A stretch of DNA of 64,000 bases from Macquaria australasica. Taxonomy: Eukaryota; Chordata; Actinopteri; Centrarchiformes; Percichthyidae. Positions 33,923-45,780 of the stretch are shown piece after piece. Where the stretch lies: positions 248,001 to 312,000 of the forward strand of contig SEMN01000412.1 in the NCBI GenBank assembly GCA_005408345.1. Reading direction: 5' to 3'. The notes beneath the pieces were generated by a model, which saw only the letters and a program-made list of their open reading frames with translations, was not told the DNA's origin and did no database searches. Numbering within the stretch: the first letter of the stretch is position 1; every line of letters begins with the position of its first letter. Made by a program: the position numbers and the translations under genes.

Positions 33923-36900
33923 TAAACTACAATAATTGCTCTAGGTGTAACGGGACATACGAAGGAATACTTTATATACTGTCGTGTTAATGTCAACAAT
34001 AACAACATAATTATTTTGTATCATCAATGATTAAGAAAGGGCCTCAAAAGAGAGCTCTTGATTGCGATCTGGACCAAAGTCTCCTGAACTGGTGCTGAGA
34101 AGTTCACCTTCCCTCCGGTGCATTCCCATCTTCAACATATTTGCAATACAGAGCTGCTGTTTGTTGGAATTAAATCAGTGCTATACAAGAGTTGCCTCCC
34201 AGAGCCATGGTATGTAGTGACAGTCCAACATCAGTGCTAGATGGGTGGGTGCAGTGGTGGGATGAAAGATGTGCTCATAGTCGGCCTGTTGTTCAGTGTG
34301 TGGTTGCCCACTGTATCAGTCATGGATTATGTGCTGCTTTCTGACTTCTGTCTAACGTAACACCATTTACCTGTCATATGCTTTTTTTTTCCCCCAATGG
34401 AGCCTTTTTTCTTTGTTTTGCAGTGCATGGTATTGTATGTGTCATCGATGTGCATATTAATACTGCATTAGTTCCAGTCAGATTAGAGGTTCTGACGTCA
34501 GTCATGTTTTAGAAGTCAGGCAGATAATCTCCGTTATATTAAATATTTGTGAAACCCTTTGCATGTCTAATCCTCTACTGTGAGTTTATTTAACAGTGAT
34601 ATCTGTTCAGCCTTCGGCAGAAAAATTGGGTTCTTTGGCTCCAACCGTTGAGGTTTGCCTCAACCAATGAGATTATTCCTTCTTGCTTCCTGAGTACCTC
34701 TGCACCTGACAAATGTGTGCTTACCAACTAAAATAAAAAGTACAGTGATACATACAGTGCTTTCTTTAAACACTTCCAGATGACAAAATTCTTCCTCCAC
34801 ATCCCCATTTTTATTTGAGTTAAGAGTGGCAAATTTCACATTTTAGGGCAAAGCAGTTACAGTGGCCCATCTATGCCGAAAGAACACTGGTGTCTCCAGC
34901 AGACATAGTGAGTATTCATCTATGAAACAATCACATTTTTATCAATAAGCCAGATACAAACATTTCAAGTATTATATATTATGGACCTCTCCTCTACACC
35001 AATTCTTATGGGATTTATTCCTGCTGTTACTGTACATTAATACTCATACTGTATATGACTATAATGCAAACAATAATATAAATATCAAAATGCTGTACAA
35101 AAAAACAGGATGTACAGGAAATGAGTTGGGAAAGACACTCCTTACAGCTTACAGATAAACATAAAAAATACAAAAAAGGCACTTAAGAATATCAGATACA
35201 CACGCACACTCACACACAGTATATATGTACACATACAGTATACAAAGAAATCAGATACTTGAGCCCATGTTATCACACAATTCACCTGAAAAGTTATTTT
35301 TACAATTATATCAGATACACTTGGCTGGGGAGCAACGTAGAGACCTTATCTGCCTCATCCTACAGAAAGAACAGCTGACAGCGTCAGGAAGGGCTGTTTA
35401 AATCCCGATCACATGCATCATTGCTGTCTTACACCTCACATGGCTTTCTATTTCACAGTTATCTATTGCAACCAGGAACTCAAACGTCTGTGTTTGAAAT
35501 AATACCTAGAATTAAACAAAGGTCTCTATTGGCTGACTGGACAGACCAACACACACTTCCTGATACGTCAGGCTAAAATAGGTATTTTATTTAAAAACTA
35601 AACACAAGCAATGTGGGATGCTGTCGACCTCTGATATGATGAGGGTGATGACAGATGTTTCTTAACAACATCTCGGAGGTGAGTGCAGAAAAACCTGCTT
35701 TACCTCCTTGAGCACCTGCTAACCCAAAATAATTAGTCTGGCTTTCAGTGGAGTTAAATTACTGTAGTGTTGTACATGCTAATCAAGTGACTCCTGCACC
35801 CTCATTTGAGTACAGTTCTAGGGGAAATATTGTTTTTGCGGGGTATTTTTTGGCATGTAAATAAACAAAATTTAAGATACTGAATATCTGACAAATATAT
35901 CAGCAGCTGCACTTCCACAAACTTACCCCTAGAAGCTTTTGACTGTCATATTCAGAGGGATAAAGTCAACAGTATCACCACCTACTATGTGTAGCCTGGT
36001 TGAAAACACATTATTATTGCCAAATTATTGCAAGGTTAGACAATATGAAAACAATCACAGCAAGTCCCTGACCATTTGTAGATTATATATGTAGATCCTG
36101 TTTCTAAATCAAACAGTTTGGAGAAACCTACAGCGCTTTTCAACAGGAAGACACAGATTATCAAAAAAGTGCAACACACCACACATCACCTGTCTGATCA
36201 CATTAACTTCAGTCACAGTTCACATCCAATCACCTTGCTTACTGAAGTATAAAGGGCTTGTAGGTGACACAACACGCTCTGTGGCAGCCATATTGGAGGT
36301 TTTCTGCCATTGAAAAAAAAAAAAGCATGGTTCTGTGCTGTTTTTCACTACCAAGTCACCTGTTCACCAATGATACACTGGAATGATTTTGTCAAAAAAT
36401 GTCAGCCTGTTAGCCACGTAACCCCAGTAGGGCTGTCACCTTTTTATTTGAAATTTGAACTACCATTCAAATGTAGGAAAACTTGGAATATTATATCTGT
36501 AATGATCTGTCAGAATTCAATATTCATAGTCACAACAGACTTGCATGACTGACTAGACTGTTGTTATTGGCTTTGTTAACGCAAAATGGAGGAAACTGGC
36601 AAGCTGCGCTGGGCGTCATGACACAGAACTATGTGAAAAACAATTCAACACCATAGGTGGAAAAAATGTTGACAAAGGAAAGACTAGCTTTTTAAAAAGA
36701 TAACTATAGGCAGTTATATTACAGCAACAACAAATCTGAAGTCACCCGTTAGCTTGTTACTTGAGTGAGGCCGCAGAGGCATAGCAAACGCACGGCATGT
36801 CAATTCTTCAACATATTTGACGATTAGGCTACATAGAATGCATTGGAGTTATTAATATTAGTTCTTATTTATTCAGAGTTTACCTTTAGGGACAAGTGGC

Positions 36901-38268
36901 AGCCTTAAACCACCGTAGTTTGCTAACCACTGCTGGTAACACTAGCTAGCTGATTTAGCTTCATTTGCACTAGCTATATATATCTTGCAGAAACTACCAT
37001 TAACAGGAGATGTTAGCATTTTAACTGCTAAATTAGCCTATTGGGTAGTTATCCAGCTAAAAGTTTGATATTGTTGTTTTGGAGAAGAGGCTAGTGCTAA
37101 AAAAAGAGTTTTACTGTGTCACCGTAACCTACATTTTGAAACAGATCTTTCTATCCTTTGCACTGAAACAGTAGCAGGCATCTTGTGACCTATTGTCATT
37201 TACTACATTTAGCCATCATTTGCACCTCCACGATGCCAATCAGAGTTTACAGGAGAGTAGTGATGTCACCAAAAAGCCTCTCTATTCTTAACTTCTTCTT
37301 ATACATATCAAGACACTAACAAGTCGTTTTTTGCTCTATAGTTATGTACAATTTCCGGAGAGGGAGCGGCTACCTTCAAGCAGATAATATATTCTCCCTG
37401 CTATTATTAACAACAAAGTGAGGAATTCAAGTCAATCTCAAAAAAAATATGGTTTCAAAATATTGCTGACAAATTAGCCCACCCCTGCCTTATTAACTCT
37501 TCCTTTCTTTTGTGATCCTCATGTCCTTTCACAGGATTTGAAACAAAAGGAAACAAATTCTCCCTGATCTCCCTCTTCACATTATGATTTTCACTTTACA
37601 GCACCTGTACAAATCGAGCTCAGTCCAGCTTGTTGCTCAGTGGAGCTTCAGCTACAGTGTTTAATGAGTAAGCAGGACTTTGTCTCCCAAAACCATCGCA
37701 ACACCAACACGCCAATCAGACGCCTTTGGTTCTAATATGGGCTTCAGTATCAGTAACCACATTTCACCTCTGCCACGGTTCCAGACCAAAACATTAAAGA
37801 AGGCAATCTTCTAAGTTGTTTCGTGATCACAGCCTCGATGAGGAAAAGCCTTGCAACGCACGTTTGGGTCTCTACTGGATTAGATGGTTTTGGGATTTGG
37901 TCCAAGGCGAGTTTGTTTAGCTTGGCTCAGGATATGACCTCCCACCTCCCCTAATCACCCCAGCCCCACCCCATATTCAATACAGTGAAGCTTCTTTATC
38001 AGCAAAGAACATCATAGTAGTTTATGGTAAGCCCTTAACCCTGAATTGATTCTAATGACACGTTTGTCAGATTCTATGAATGTGTTTTACTATTACTGTC
38101 ATGACCCTAAGTTTCAGTGTCCTATGTGGTCGTCCAGAAGCTTCATATCTCAGAATAAAGTTCTGGCATGAACAATGATTTTTTTTCTTTATAACTGAAC
38201 TGCTTGATTTTCAAAACAGCTGTTTTGTTTTCTGCCTTGATAACTTGATAACAATCAAACCTTATTCC
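33923..38268. other. Downstream flank / possible long 3' UTR of ogfrl1
   Basis: No independent gene was recognised. It lies immediately 3' of the ogfrl1 stop codon on the minus strand. Minus-strand poly(A) signals that could end the transcript are ATTAAA at 37660-37665, and AATAAA at 36868-36873, 36443-36448 and 34810-34815. Which, if any, is used cannot be told from sequence. The plus frame 36310-36552 has no recognised domain. Confidence 0.4.
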
Positions 38269-38818
38269 CTACAAAGGAACAATCTCATTGTACTCGTTCC
38301 TCTCTCCTCTAGCTCCCACCATCATCAATGCTCCCTCCAGTCCGGCCATATTGGAACTGAGTCCTGTGCAGCCCTTCGGCCCTCCCCCAGCCAGGTCCTG
38401 GCACGTCATGGCATCATGGGAAGACACAATAATCCTGCTACTTGCAGATGTGGAGGTGGTGCTCTCCTCCCCCCTCCTCTGTTGCTCTGGTGTTGGAGCA
38501 GGTGCTCTGATCCCACTACTTCCAGCACCTACACTACCTCCGACACCACCACCTCCCCTTTTAGGTGGCGGACCCCAGAGGAAGGCGTGAGCGGGCCTGT
38601 AGTGCTGGCGGGCGTAGCGGAGCAGGCGTCTGCGGGTGGCCGGCAAACGGATGGTGTACACATAGTACTCCAGGGAGCTGTGCTGCATGTTGGGAATGGT
38701 GTTGTGGCACAGCGACTCTTCCAGGAACAGACGAACCAGCGGGGCCTTGAAGGCCTCATAGCCAAGCTCGCCCAGGGACTTCAGGATGCGAGTGATCCGC
38801 AGGTAGTTGTGCTGGGAC
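38269..38818 (-). CDS. ogfrl1: ogfrl1 coding exon 7 (terminal)
   Basis: It completes E212 and encodes 213-394 plus the TAG stop (38269-38271). It begins SQHNYLRITRILKSLGELGY, continues with the helical block ending HYRPAHAFLWGPPPKR (284-299), then a Gly-rich linker (300-314), a Ser/Thr-rich stretch and the end NEYNEIVPL. Acceptor GTTCTTTCTAG. The plus-strand 227-aa frame over the same DNA is its shadow. Confidence 0.95.
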
Positions 38819-41800
38819 CTAGAAAGAACAAAGCAGGAGGTGAAAAGGTTTGCTGGAATCGAGGGGGCGAGAGAATTCTGTTAGATCATCATAAATTACA
38901 ACATGATATGCTATATATGTCACAGTAGGAAAAGCATAGGCCACTGTTAATGTTATTAGTAACACCTGTGCTTTTCCTACTATGACCTGTCAAAACATTG
39001 CTGTGAAAAAGGCCTGTTACAGTCTTATAAAATGCAACCTTATACCAGTAATAGAATGGTACTGTATAATGACTATAGTGTTCATTTCATTAACAATCAG
39101 AGGTAACTTTTCAAAACAAAAACCCGTCAAAATAAAACTTAACGATAATGAACAGACCTACGAATGAACAAATGAACCATTCAACGACCTGCATGCATCT
39201 GTGGAATCCCACACTGTATTTTCTTGACTGTTAATGCTGGCCTCATACCAAACGACTTTTCAAGCGATTTCACTGTCGCAGAAAAATTTTCAATGTCGGA
39301 ATAAAATCATGAGAGTTTTGCTAGAGTTGTGGCGCGATCCCGTCATCTCCATCGATTGGTGTAAGGTGGTCATAAAACTCAGTCCTAGCTGTCTTCTGTC
39401 AGTCTTTTTCTTGTCTTGACGTTTCGATAAAATCAAACATGTTTAATATCGGAAGTTTTAGCCTTGGGTCCTGCAAGTGAAGTTGACGTGAACATTGTCA
39501 ACAACCAATAGGTGCGCTCTCTCCAGCACACAGGAAGCAGCTAACCGGGTAGATAGTAAACATGGAGGGGACTCCGGGGAGGCGCAAGAACGTGAACAAG
39601 TCTCGGTTCCCTTGGACTGTAGAAAAGGAGGAGACACTGGTGGAGTGAACAAGAGTGCCTCTTTGACATGTCCTCCTGTTTCTGCTCCTAGTTTTTCTTC
39701 TTGTAAATTTCTTGTAAATTTGCACCAGGAGCAGGATGGGAAATAATCTCAAAAGGAATCTAGTTGTAGTCTTGCAAATAGTGACCCTGCAAGATCCCCA
39801 ATCTTTGCAAAATCTTATGGTCTGTGACTTAAGACACATTGTCTTTAGATGTGAGAAGGTGTCAGACTTTTCAAAGTCTTCTAGTGTATGGTTGGCATAA
39901 AACAGACTCAGAATGCTTGAAAAACTAAAAACATTTGACTGAATGCATGACGAAAATGACACTAACATTCCTCTGAAGAGAACTAGACCAAATCCTCTTT
40001 AGTGTTTGTTGACTGCTAGTCAAATGACAAATGTCAAATGTGAATAAACTAATGTACATTTTCACCAAAAGTTTAAAACTAAATCAAAATCAGATGCTTA
40101 ATTTAACGCTGCGTGACTAATACAGAGCCCTAATTATTAAGAACTGTTTCTGATGGTTGTTGCTGGAAACCACAGTGCACCAGATGCAAAAGTGATTGTG
40201 CATATTTGGTGGGATATTAAAAGCAAGAGAAGGGAATAAAACTGTACTGAGCAGCTGCTTTATGGTGGAGAACGTGTTGTTTTCCATGTGGTTGGGATAA
40301 TGGCAACAATTAGCATCAGATGCTACGGTTTAGAGTTGGTTTGTAACTTAGTAATACCACTGAGGCCGTGCTGGGTAGAAGCAGAAAAACATACCCCGAC
40401 GTATGACATTCAGGTGGTTCTTTGGCAAGAAAACGCAATGACTTCTCTCGGGCCATGAAACCATCCAAACAGGATGTGAAAGGAAAAAAAACAACCTTTA
40501 ATTTACCCTTTAACCATCTGTTTGTTGACTTAAAACATGTTGTTTCACATTTGGCTGCTGATACAAGAACAATTAAGTTGCATGGGATTTAGAATAATTG
40601 CTTTGCTAAAGGACACAAAAGCAGCAACTGGCAACCGAGCCATAAGTCCACACAAATTCTGGCTGAAATTCGATACCCACGTTCTTGCACAATGTGTTTA
40701 TATGTGTGTGTTTGTGTGCGTGTGTGCTTACTCATTAAGGTGCTGGAAGCGCTCCTGCCAGTTGGGGGCCCGAGCAACATTCCCACTCTTATCCAGCAGT
40801 TTGATGCCATAGAAGTCCAACATCAGGGAATAGGCTGCCAGGAACCTCCGCTTAGCTTCCCGAGTGCTTTGGAATTCCTGACAGGATTTGAGACATTAGA
40901 TCAGAGACCAGCAGACAGGTACAACAACACCTCTCCGTTTGGCATCAACATACATTTTGGGTGATCGGATGGAGTGGAAGGACATAGAATCTATGTGTAA
41001 ATGCCCTCTCGTCTCACCCAAACCACACCTGAAGTTGGTCAGTTTGCACTCATTAACAACGGAATGTAAATTAATTTCAAAACAAATTCACATAATCAAA
41101 GAAACACTAACTTTTAGCTGAACAAATACATATAAGTGGGTAAGCATTGACAATAATGCTCAAACTGATGTCAAATTTATTCAGAGCCAAAACACAACGA
41201 GCCTTTTTGGAGAATGGTCATTTTGTCCAAATTGAGTGACTTGTGGAACTGCTTTGTACAGGGAACACACTGTCATTTAAAATGTAAAAATGTCCCTCAT
41301 GTTACAAGGAAACACTTTTAATTTATTGGTTGAATGGAAGATGTACTCTATCATTCAACCATGGTAAGAACTTCACAATGAGGAAGTGCAAACAAACCAG
41401 GCGTGCAGCTGGAAGCTCAGACAGCAACACACTTGTAAAAGTGTGTGTGTAGAGTCTACATGTCTACTTGCGTATCTTACTTTGATCTCGTCCTGAGTCA
41501 GTTCATGTGCGTAGAAGTTGAGCCCTTGTTCTCTTAATGGGAACAGCCTGTCACGTGGAAAAGGAAGAAAAAAACAAAAACAAATGAATCTAATGAAAAT
41601 CAATTTCTGGATGTGATGATAACACATGTGATTACCAAATAATGTAGATTATTACTTAAGTGTTATTTCACAACAGTTGCTATTGTTGTCACCATAAAAT
41701 ACAGAAAGTTAGCACCACTGTTGCTCCCTAACACAGGTCCACAGTTGTGACCATTAGCAAATTCACTGTTCGCTAAACTCATCCCCCGAACAGTGATTAA

Positions 41801-44800
41801 CCAATCATAGCTTAACAACCGTAGCTAGGCACGGCAGGCTTGTCTATGGCTGTATTCGAAACTGCCTACTACATACTAATGACAAACGCAGTGTGTGCTA
41901 CATACTGCATACTGCTTTTATAGTAGTATGCAGTATAAAACTGTCAAATCGATTTATTTTACAGTATCCTAGGCCAGGCTTAGCCGGTTTCCGGTTTTGG
42001 ATATACTTGGATATACATACTACATGCCACATTTTGGCCAAATCGGTACGTACTGCTATTATAGTAAGCGGTTTTGAATACAGCCAAGTTTTGGATTTCT
42101 CCACATGTTGAAGCAATGTGCATGAGGCTGTGGTAAGAAAGATACTGGAGTATAAAGAGTTCGGAAGGCAGTGTCTTTTTTAGTCTTCCCAAACCCAAAA
42201 ACACAATAGCAGGAGTCTCAGGAATGCATTAAACAGTGTGTTTGTCTCATGTAAGCTGCAAATTTTAGCATGTCCGGCTAACTGGCTTACTACCTACAAT
42301 AGTAATGTAGCATTACTTCCAAGGCCAAGGAGCACACCATTAACTAATAACTACGTGTTTGTGGGGTTACAGGTTACGCTAAAAAAGCCCTGTTCACAAG
42401 CAGCACATCCACTGTGCAGTATTTCTCCACTGTGCTGAAGCTGGTCCTGCATGCTATCAGGCTGCTCTTTATTGGATTTGCGGAAGTTTACAGTGCAGCA
42501 ACCCCAGCCAACGTTTCCCACCGGAGATAGCATTATGTGTGCCAAGCACGTTAGTTAGTCCTCACTCTAAAACTGTTTTATCTTGTAATAACATTAAAAG
42601 TGAAATAAACTGTTTGAAAATGTGAACAGGTATAAGCCAAACGGCCAAACAAAGTTATGCTAGAATTAAATAACAATCTGTTTTTACATTTTCTCCTTGT
42701 CATATTGATAATACTAGGACTAATGTTGTTTCTTTCTTCCATGCAGATCATCTATTGGCGAGGTTGCTGTGTTTTTGCCTGGGACATGCAGCTTTAGCCT
42801 CAGCTTTTAGAAACAATAGCGTGTATTTAGCCATCAAGTATATAAGGCCCTTTCACAAGGTTCCCGTTTTAAAACATTAAAGAGTCAGCCGGAGAGAGTG
42901 TTTTCAACCAACTCATGGAGCTAACGTTAATTTAATTAACTAGCTGCAGAAGCTACAACTGACAAAATCTGACAGCGACAGTTGTCATTTTAGCAGTCAA
43001 CATCGATGGTCCCAGGCTTTTCTCTACGACCTCTGTCTGAGATGAAGGACCCATTGTTTCAAAAATGACTAAGAATTTGGACTGGTAAATCTGCCCGCGT
43101 TATTATTGTAAGCTGCCTGTGTGCCATGTAAGAACGGAAAGCTTGACAGGTGTAGCGACTGTAACTTACATTCCCACGTTTTATATTCAGGATGTGCAGC
43201 TGATAAAATTCTCACTTTATTTTTGGTGAAATTTGCTTCACAACTGGACAGAAATAAACAAGCTTTGACATGTCAGTTACTGTGGCTTATACCATGCAAT
43301 TAACAATCCAGGCAATTACCAGGAGTTTGTGCTATCACATATAAAGTAAATGAAAATGAAAATAGACAGATGTCTCACCACTGAATGTAGGTGTGATTGT
43401 GCTCCAATTTGTCATAATCGCCTCTCCACTTAGTCAGAATCTCCTCTATATAGATACCTGAAAAAAAAGGGGATAATTAGCTGCCACACACATAGTGTGT
43501 ATGTATGTGTACTGTACATGTGCGTGTGTAAGCGTGGGATCAGTCCGCTAATCTGCTGGTCTTTCCCAGTCAAACATGACCTTTAGCCAAACAAAACTCA
43601 CTAAGCCCAGAGCCAACACTGCTTCACCCCACAGTGGCAGGAGGTCTACGTGCATAGTGTGTGTGTGTGTGTGATCTCACCATCAGGTACTAGAGGGATC
43701 TTGTTCAGGTAGAAGCGCAGGTTACGGTACTCGTTGGGTTGCCGGGACTTTCTGTAGTTCTACACAAAAACACACAGATCAAAGAGATCACACTGGGTGT
43801 CTACAATATTGAGAAAGCAACTGTGCATTGTGCACCACATCATTTTTTGTTTGCGCGTGCATGTGTGTGTGTGTGCGCTTGTACCGGGTAGCTATGACGG
43901 TATTTGTAGAGGTCCCTGGCAGCATAGAAACTCCTCTTCATCTTTGGAAAGGACTCTGGGGATTCAGTCAGCTGACGGAGGAAGGAAGGAAGACAGACAG
44001 ACAGAAAGAAAGAAGGGAGGAGAGAATGAAAGAAAGAAGGTAAGAGGGGGGGGGAGACACGGTTCAACTGCAGATCTGAAGCAAAAAGATCCTGTGATTT
44101 AACAGAAGCAGTGTAGCACTCATCTACCATTCAGCTGAATTAAAAGCACTGACTTTGCTTTTGAGGTCGAGGGCTGTCATCATCCATTTCTTTCTAGCAA
44201 AGGAGGACAATTCACATCAGCGCTGCCGTGCAATCGCTACAATAGGACGCTAGAAACTAGATCTGATTCTCAAATAAAATCTGGGTCATGCTGACTTCCA
44301 CTGGTCCGAAAGGCTCACAGTGTTACACTGGGCCTGATCCTGTAATATCTAACTGTATCTAGGTATACTATATACTGGACAGTCTATTAATTATACCAAA
44401 ATTCCGGTATAAAAAATTCACCCAATACCTCAAGCTATATTCTGTGTGATGTTTCTTTTCTGTCTTTTTACAGCCAAGTTTGTGGCTTTTGTAATTTTAA
44501 CCTGATCCTGAAATTTCATTACCATCTGCAAACTGCATCCTATACTTTGAGAAATCCCTTCAGAGAAATGTGATTTCTTGTAATCGTGGCAACAATTTTG
44601 AGAAGTGTGATTTAACCAATTTCAAATAATCTAACAAAAAGCAATCCAATGAATTACAGTTTTTCAAATTGTCCTGTTACAACCTGCTGGTTTTAATATT
44701 CTGAAACAGTGTGAAGTAGTCTAATAACAACAACCCCCCAGTCAACTATTCTGATAATTCAGGACGATAATAATGAGGCTGTAGTCTAATAAAATATTTG

Positions 44801-45632
44801 ACTTCTTTAAATATTATTACATATAATTATAAACCCACAGGCAGATAGTGTAACTTCCATTGGAAAAGCAATATTTGGAATAGCCAACTACTTTTAACAA
44901 TTAACTAACAAAATGATGTGTACAGTGTGTAGTCAATATGCCATGTTTGCAGGTATAACATCACCACATAGTTATATTGGCATACAGCATCAAACAGCAT
45001 GTAAAATCAGATTTAATACTTAAAAATAGTTGTAAAGTCTATTCGTCTCAAATTTGACATTTTACAGTTGGTTCGCTGCTACTGCCACCCATCACTTCTT
45101 GTGTATCTTGGTGAAAGCGGCAGTTACAGGAAGACCATTTCAATGAAGTGCTGCTTGGTGGATTAAATGCCACAATGAGTATATCTCAACCACTAAGTAA
45201 AGTTCACACCATGTGAGTGTATATAGTTGCATATAACCAAGGTTACATAAAATTGGCATTTTCTTGAATGAAGTTTGGCGTTAGCTGTATGCTCGCCTCA
45301 ACAGGACAGCAGCATGTATCGCTTACTCGGCTGCCCTTTCCGTGTCCTGGCCTTGTCAATATTGAGCGCTGCCGGTGGCACACATCTTACCGCACCGTGT
45401 CCCGGCTCTCCCCACCCCCCCATTGTGTCACTGCATGCATGCCACATAACACTACCTGCGGGGACGTGTCTCCGGCGGCTCGGTCGTTCTCCGCCGGGCT
45501 GACGGAGTCGGAGATGCCGCTGTCATCTTCAGCCGCCGGCTCGTCGCTCTCTGAGTCCGACCCCCACGTCGAGTCGCATTCCTCAACGGTGCTCGGCTCC
45601 TTGAAACGCCAGCTGCCCAACAGATTTCCCAT
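38269..45632 (-). CDS. ogfrl1: Opioid growth factor receptor-like protein 1, 7 exons, 394 aa
   Basis: Coding exons on the minus strand are 45632-45456, 43971-43885, 43759-43681, 43457-43379, 41547-41481, 40877-40732 and 38818-38269. They sum to 1,185 nt (394 codons plus stop), all with GT-AG introns and matching phases (0,0,1,2,0,2). The start MGNLLG and the following VEECDSTW match vertebrate OGFRL1. Residues 73-82 (FYAARDLYKY) open the OGFr_N domain, which runs to about residue 298. Markers include GDYDKLEHNHTYIQWLFPLR, NWQERFQHLNESQHNYLRIT, RILKSLGELGYE and HYRPAHAFLWGPPP. The tail from 299 is Gly-rich and then Ser/Thr-rich, shorter than in human (451 aa). The family is named for similarity to the nuclear-envelope opioid growth factor receptor; the function of the -like protein is not established. 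The MG start could suggest myristoylation, but position 6 is Gly rather than Ser/Thr. No frameshift or stop was seen, so the gene looks intact. Confidence 0.96.
39230..39905 (+). mobile_element. Decayed DNA transposon in ogfrl1 intron 6
   Basis: The left end AATGCTGGCCTCATACCAAA then CGACTTTTC is roughly inverse to the right end at about 39873-39899 (complement reads ATGCCAACCATACACTAGAA). Inside, an ATG at 39562 opens MEGTPGRRKNVNKSRFPWTV followed by EKEETLVE and a stop. This resembles the start of a SANT/MADF-type protein of Harbinger-like elements. The transposase is missing. It lies on the strand opposite ogfrl1, well away from the splice sites. Confidence 0.5.
40732..40877 (-). CDS. ogfrl1: ogfrl1 coding exon 6
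   Basis: Residues 164-211 and two bases of 212: EFQSTREAKRRFLAAYSLML, DFYGIKLLDKSGNVARAPNW, QERFQHLN. Acceptor TCCTGTCAG; donor ATGA followed by GTAAGC. Confidence 0.96.
41481..41547 (-). CDS. ogfrl1: ogfrl1 coding exon 5
   Basis: It completes W141 and encodes 142-163: LFPLREQGLNFYAHELTQDE then IK. Acceptor CGTGACAG; donor CAAA followed by GTAAGA. LFPLRE is a hallmark of the OGFR family. Confidence 0.96.
41848..42085. mobile_element. MITE with GGCTGTATTCGAAAC ends in ogfrl1 intron 4
   Basis: The left end GGCTGTATTCGAAACTGC is the near-complement of the right end GCGGTTTTGAATACAGCC. The interior has internal inverted CATACTGCATACTGC / GTAGTATGCAGT words. It is 238 bp with no coding capacity, and several overlapping frames on both strands here are artefacts of it. 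The superfamily is uncertain; no clear target duplication was seen. Confidence 0.7.
43379..43457 (-). CDS. ogfrl1: ogfrl1 coding exon 4
   Basis: It completes G115 and encodes 116-140 (IYIEEILTKWRGDYDKLEHN, HTYIQ), ending inside W141. Acceptor TTTTTTTTCAG; donor AGTG followed by GTGAGA. It includes the HTYIQW signature of the OGFr_N domain. Confidence 0.95.
43681..43759 (-). CDS. ogfrl1: ogfrl1 coding exon 3
   Basis: Residues 89-114 plus the first base of 115: NYRKSRQPNEYRNLRFYLNK then IPLVPD. Acceptor TGTGTAG; donor GATG followed by GTGAGA. It corresponds to the NLRFYKNKIPFKPDG region of mammalian OGFRL1. Confidence 0.93.
43885..43971 (-). CDS. ogfrl1: ogfrl1 coding exon 2
   Basis: Residues 60-88 are LTESPESFPK followed by MKRSFYAARDLYKYRHSYP. 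The acceptor CCGTCAG is preceded by an 80-bp polypyrimidine tract (minus strand). The donor is CCCG followed by GTACAA, somewhat weak. It starts the conserved OGFr_N region. Confidence 0.95.
43972..44058. repeat. Polypurine (plus) / polypyrimidine (minus) tract before exon 2
   Basis: (GGAA)n, (GACA)n and (GAAA)n runs lie on the plus strand. On the coding (minus) strand this is an unusually long pyrimidine tract directly upstream of the exon 2 acceptor, so it probably serves as the polypyrimidine tract. Being microsatellite-like, it is likely length-variable. Confidence 0.8.
45456..45632 (-). CDS. ogfrl1: ogfrl1 coding exon 1
   Basis: It encodes residues 1-59: the MGNLLG start, the conserved VEECDSTW segment, then an acidic Ser/Asp/Glu-rich linker ending DTSPQ. 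The donor is CGCAG followed by GTAGTG. The ATG sits in a TTTAAATGG context within a CpG-rich block, consistent with a CpG-island first exon. Confidence 0.95.
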
Positions 45633-45780
45633 TTAAAAAATATGCAACTCTTGCCCTCTTTTATTAGCCTCTTCTTTGCACAAAATACTACATAATTTTA
45701 CTCACAACCTCGTATTTTGGTTTGCAGAGCGCTGGGCTCACACTGCCCTCAGAGCGGAGCTTTTAAATGGCAGAAAAAGG
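45633..45780 (-). promoter_or_regulatory. ogfrl1: Candidate ogfrl1 core promoter and 5' UTR
   Basis: On the minus strand a TATA-like TTTAAAAG (45760-45767) lies about 130 bp upstream of the ATG, next to a GC-rich CTCCGCTCTGAGGGC segment. Transcription would start near 45735, leaving a 5' UTR of roughly 100 nt. The adjacent exon 1 is CpG-rich. This is a motif-based proposal only. Confidence 0.35.

Noticed and set aside
1..38000. rims1 exons, expected next to ogfrl1 and mir-30 from human synteny
   Set aside because: I looked for the N-terminal Rab-binding/zinc-finger and PDZ-type motifs on minus and found none; the gene presumably lies outside the window.
38245..38928. 227-codon plus-strand frame, the longest in the window
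   Set aside because: It lies exactly antisense to ogfrl1 exon 7, whose reading is supported by homology and splice phase; the plus translation has no recognisable domain.
41893..42204. Overlapping frames on both strands in ogfrl1 intron 4
   Set aside because: They fall in and next to the GGCTGTATTCGAAAC MITE and have no splice continuity with ogfrl1.
45268..45636. Plus-strand 122-codon frame
   Set aside because: Antisense shadow of ogfrl1 exon 1 and its CpG-rich flank.
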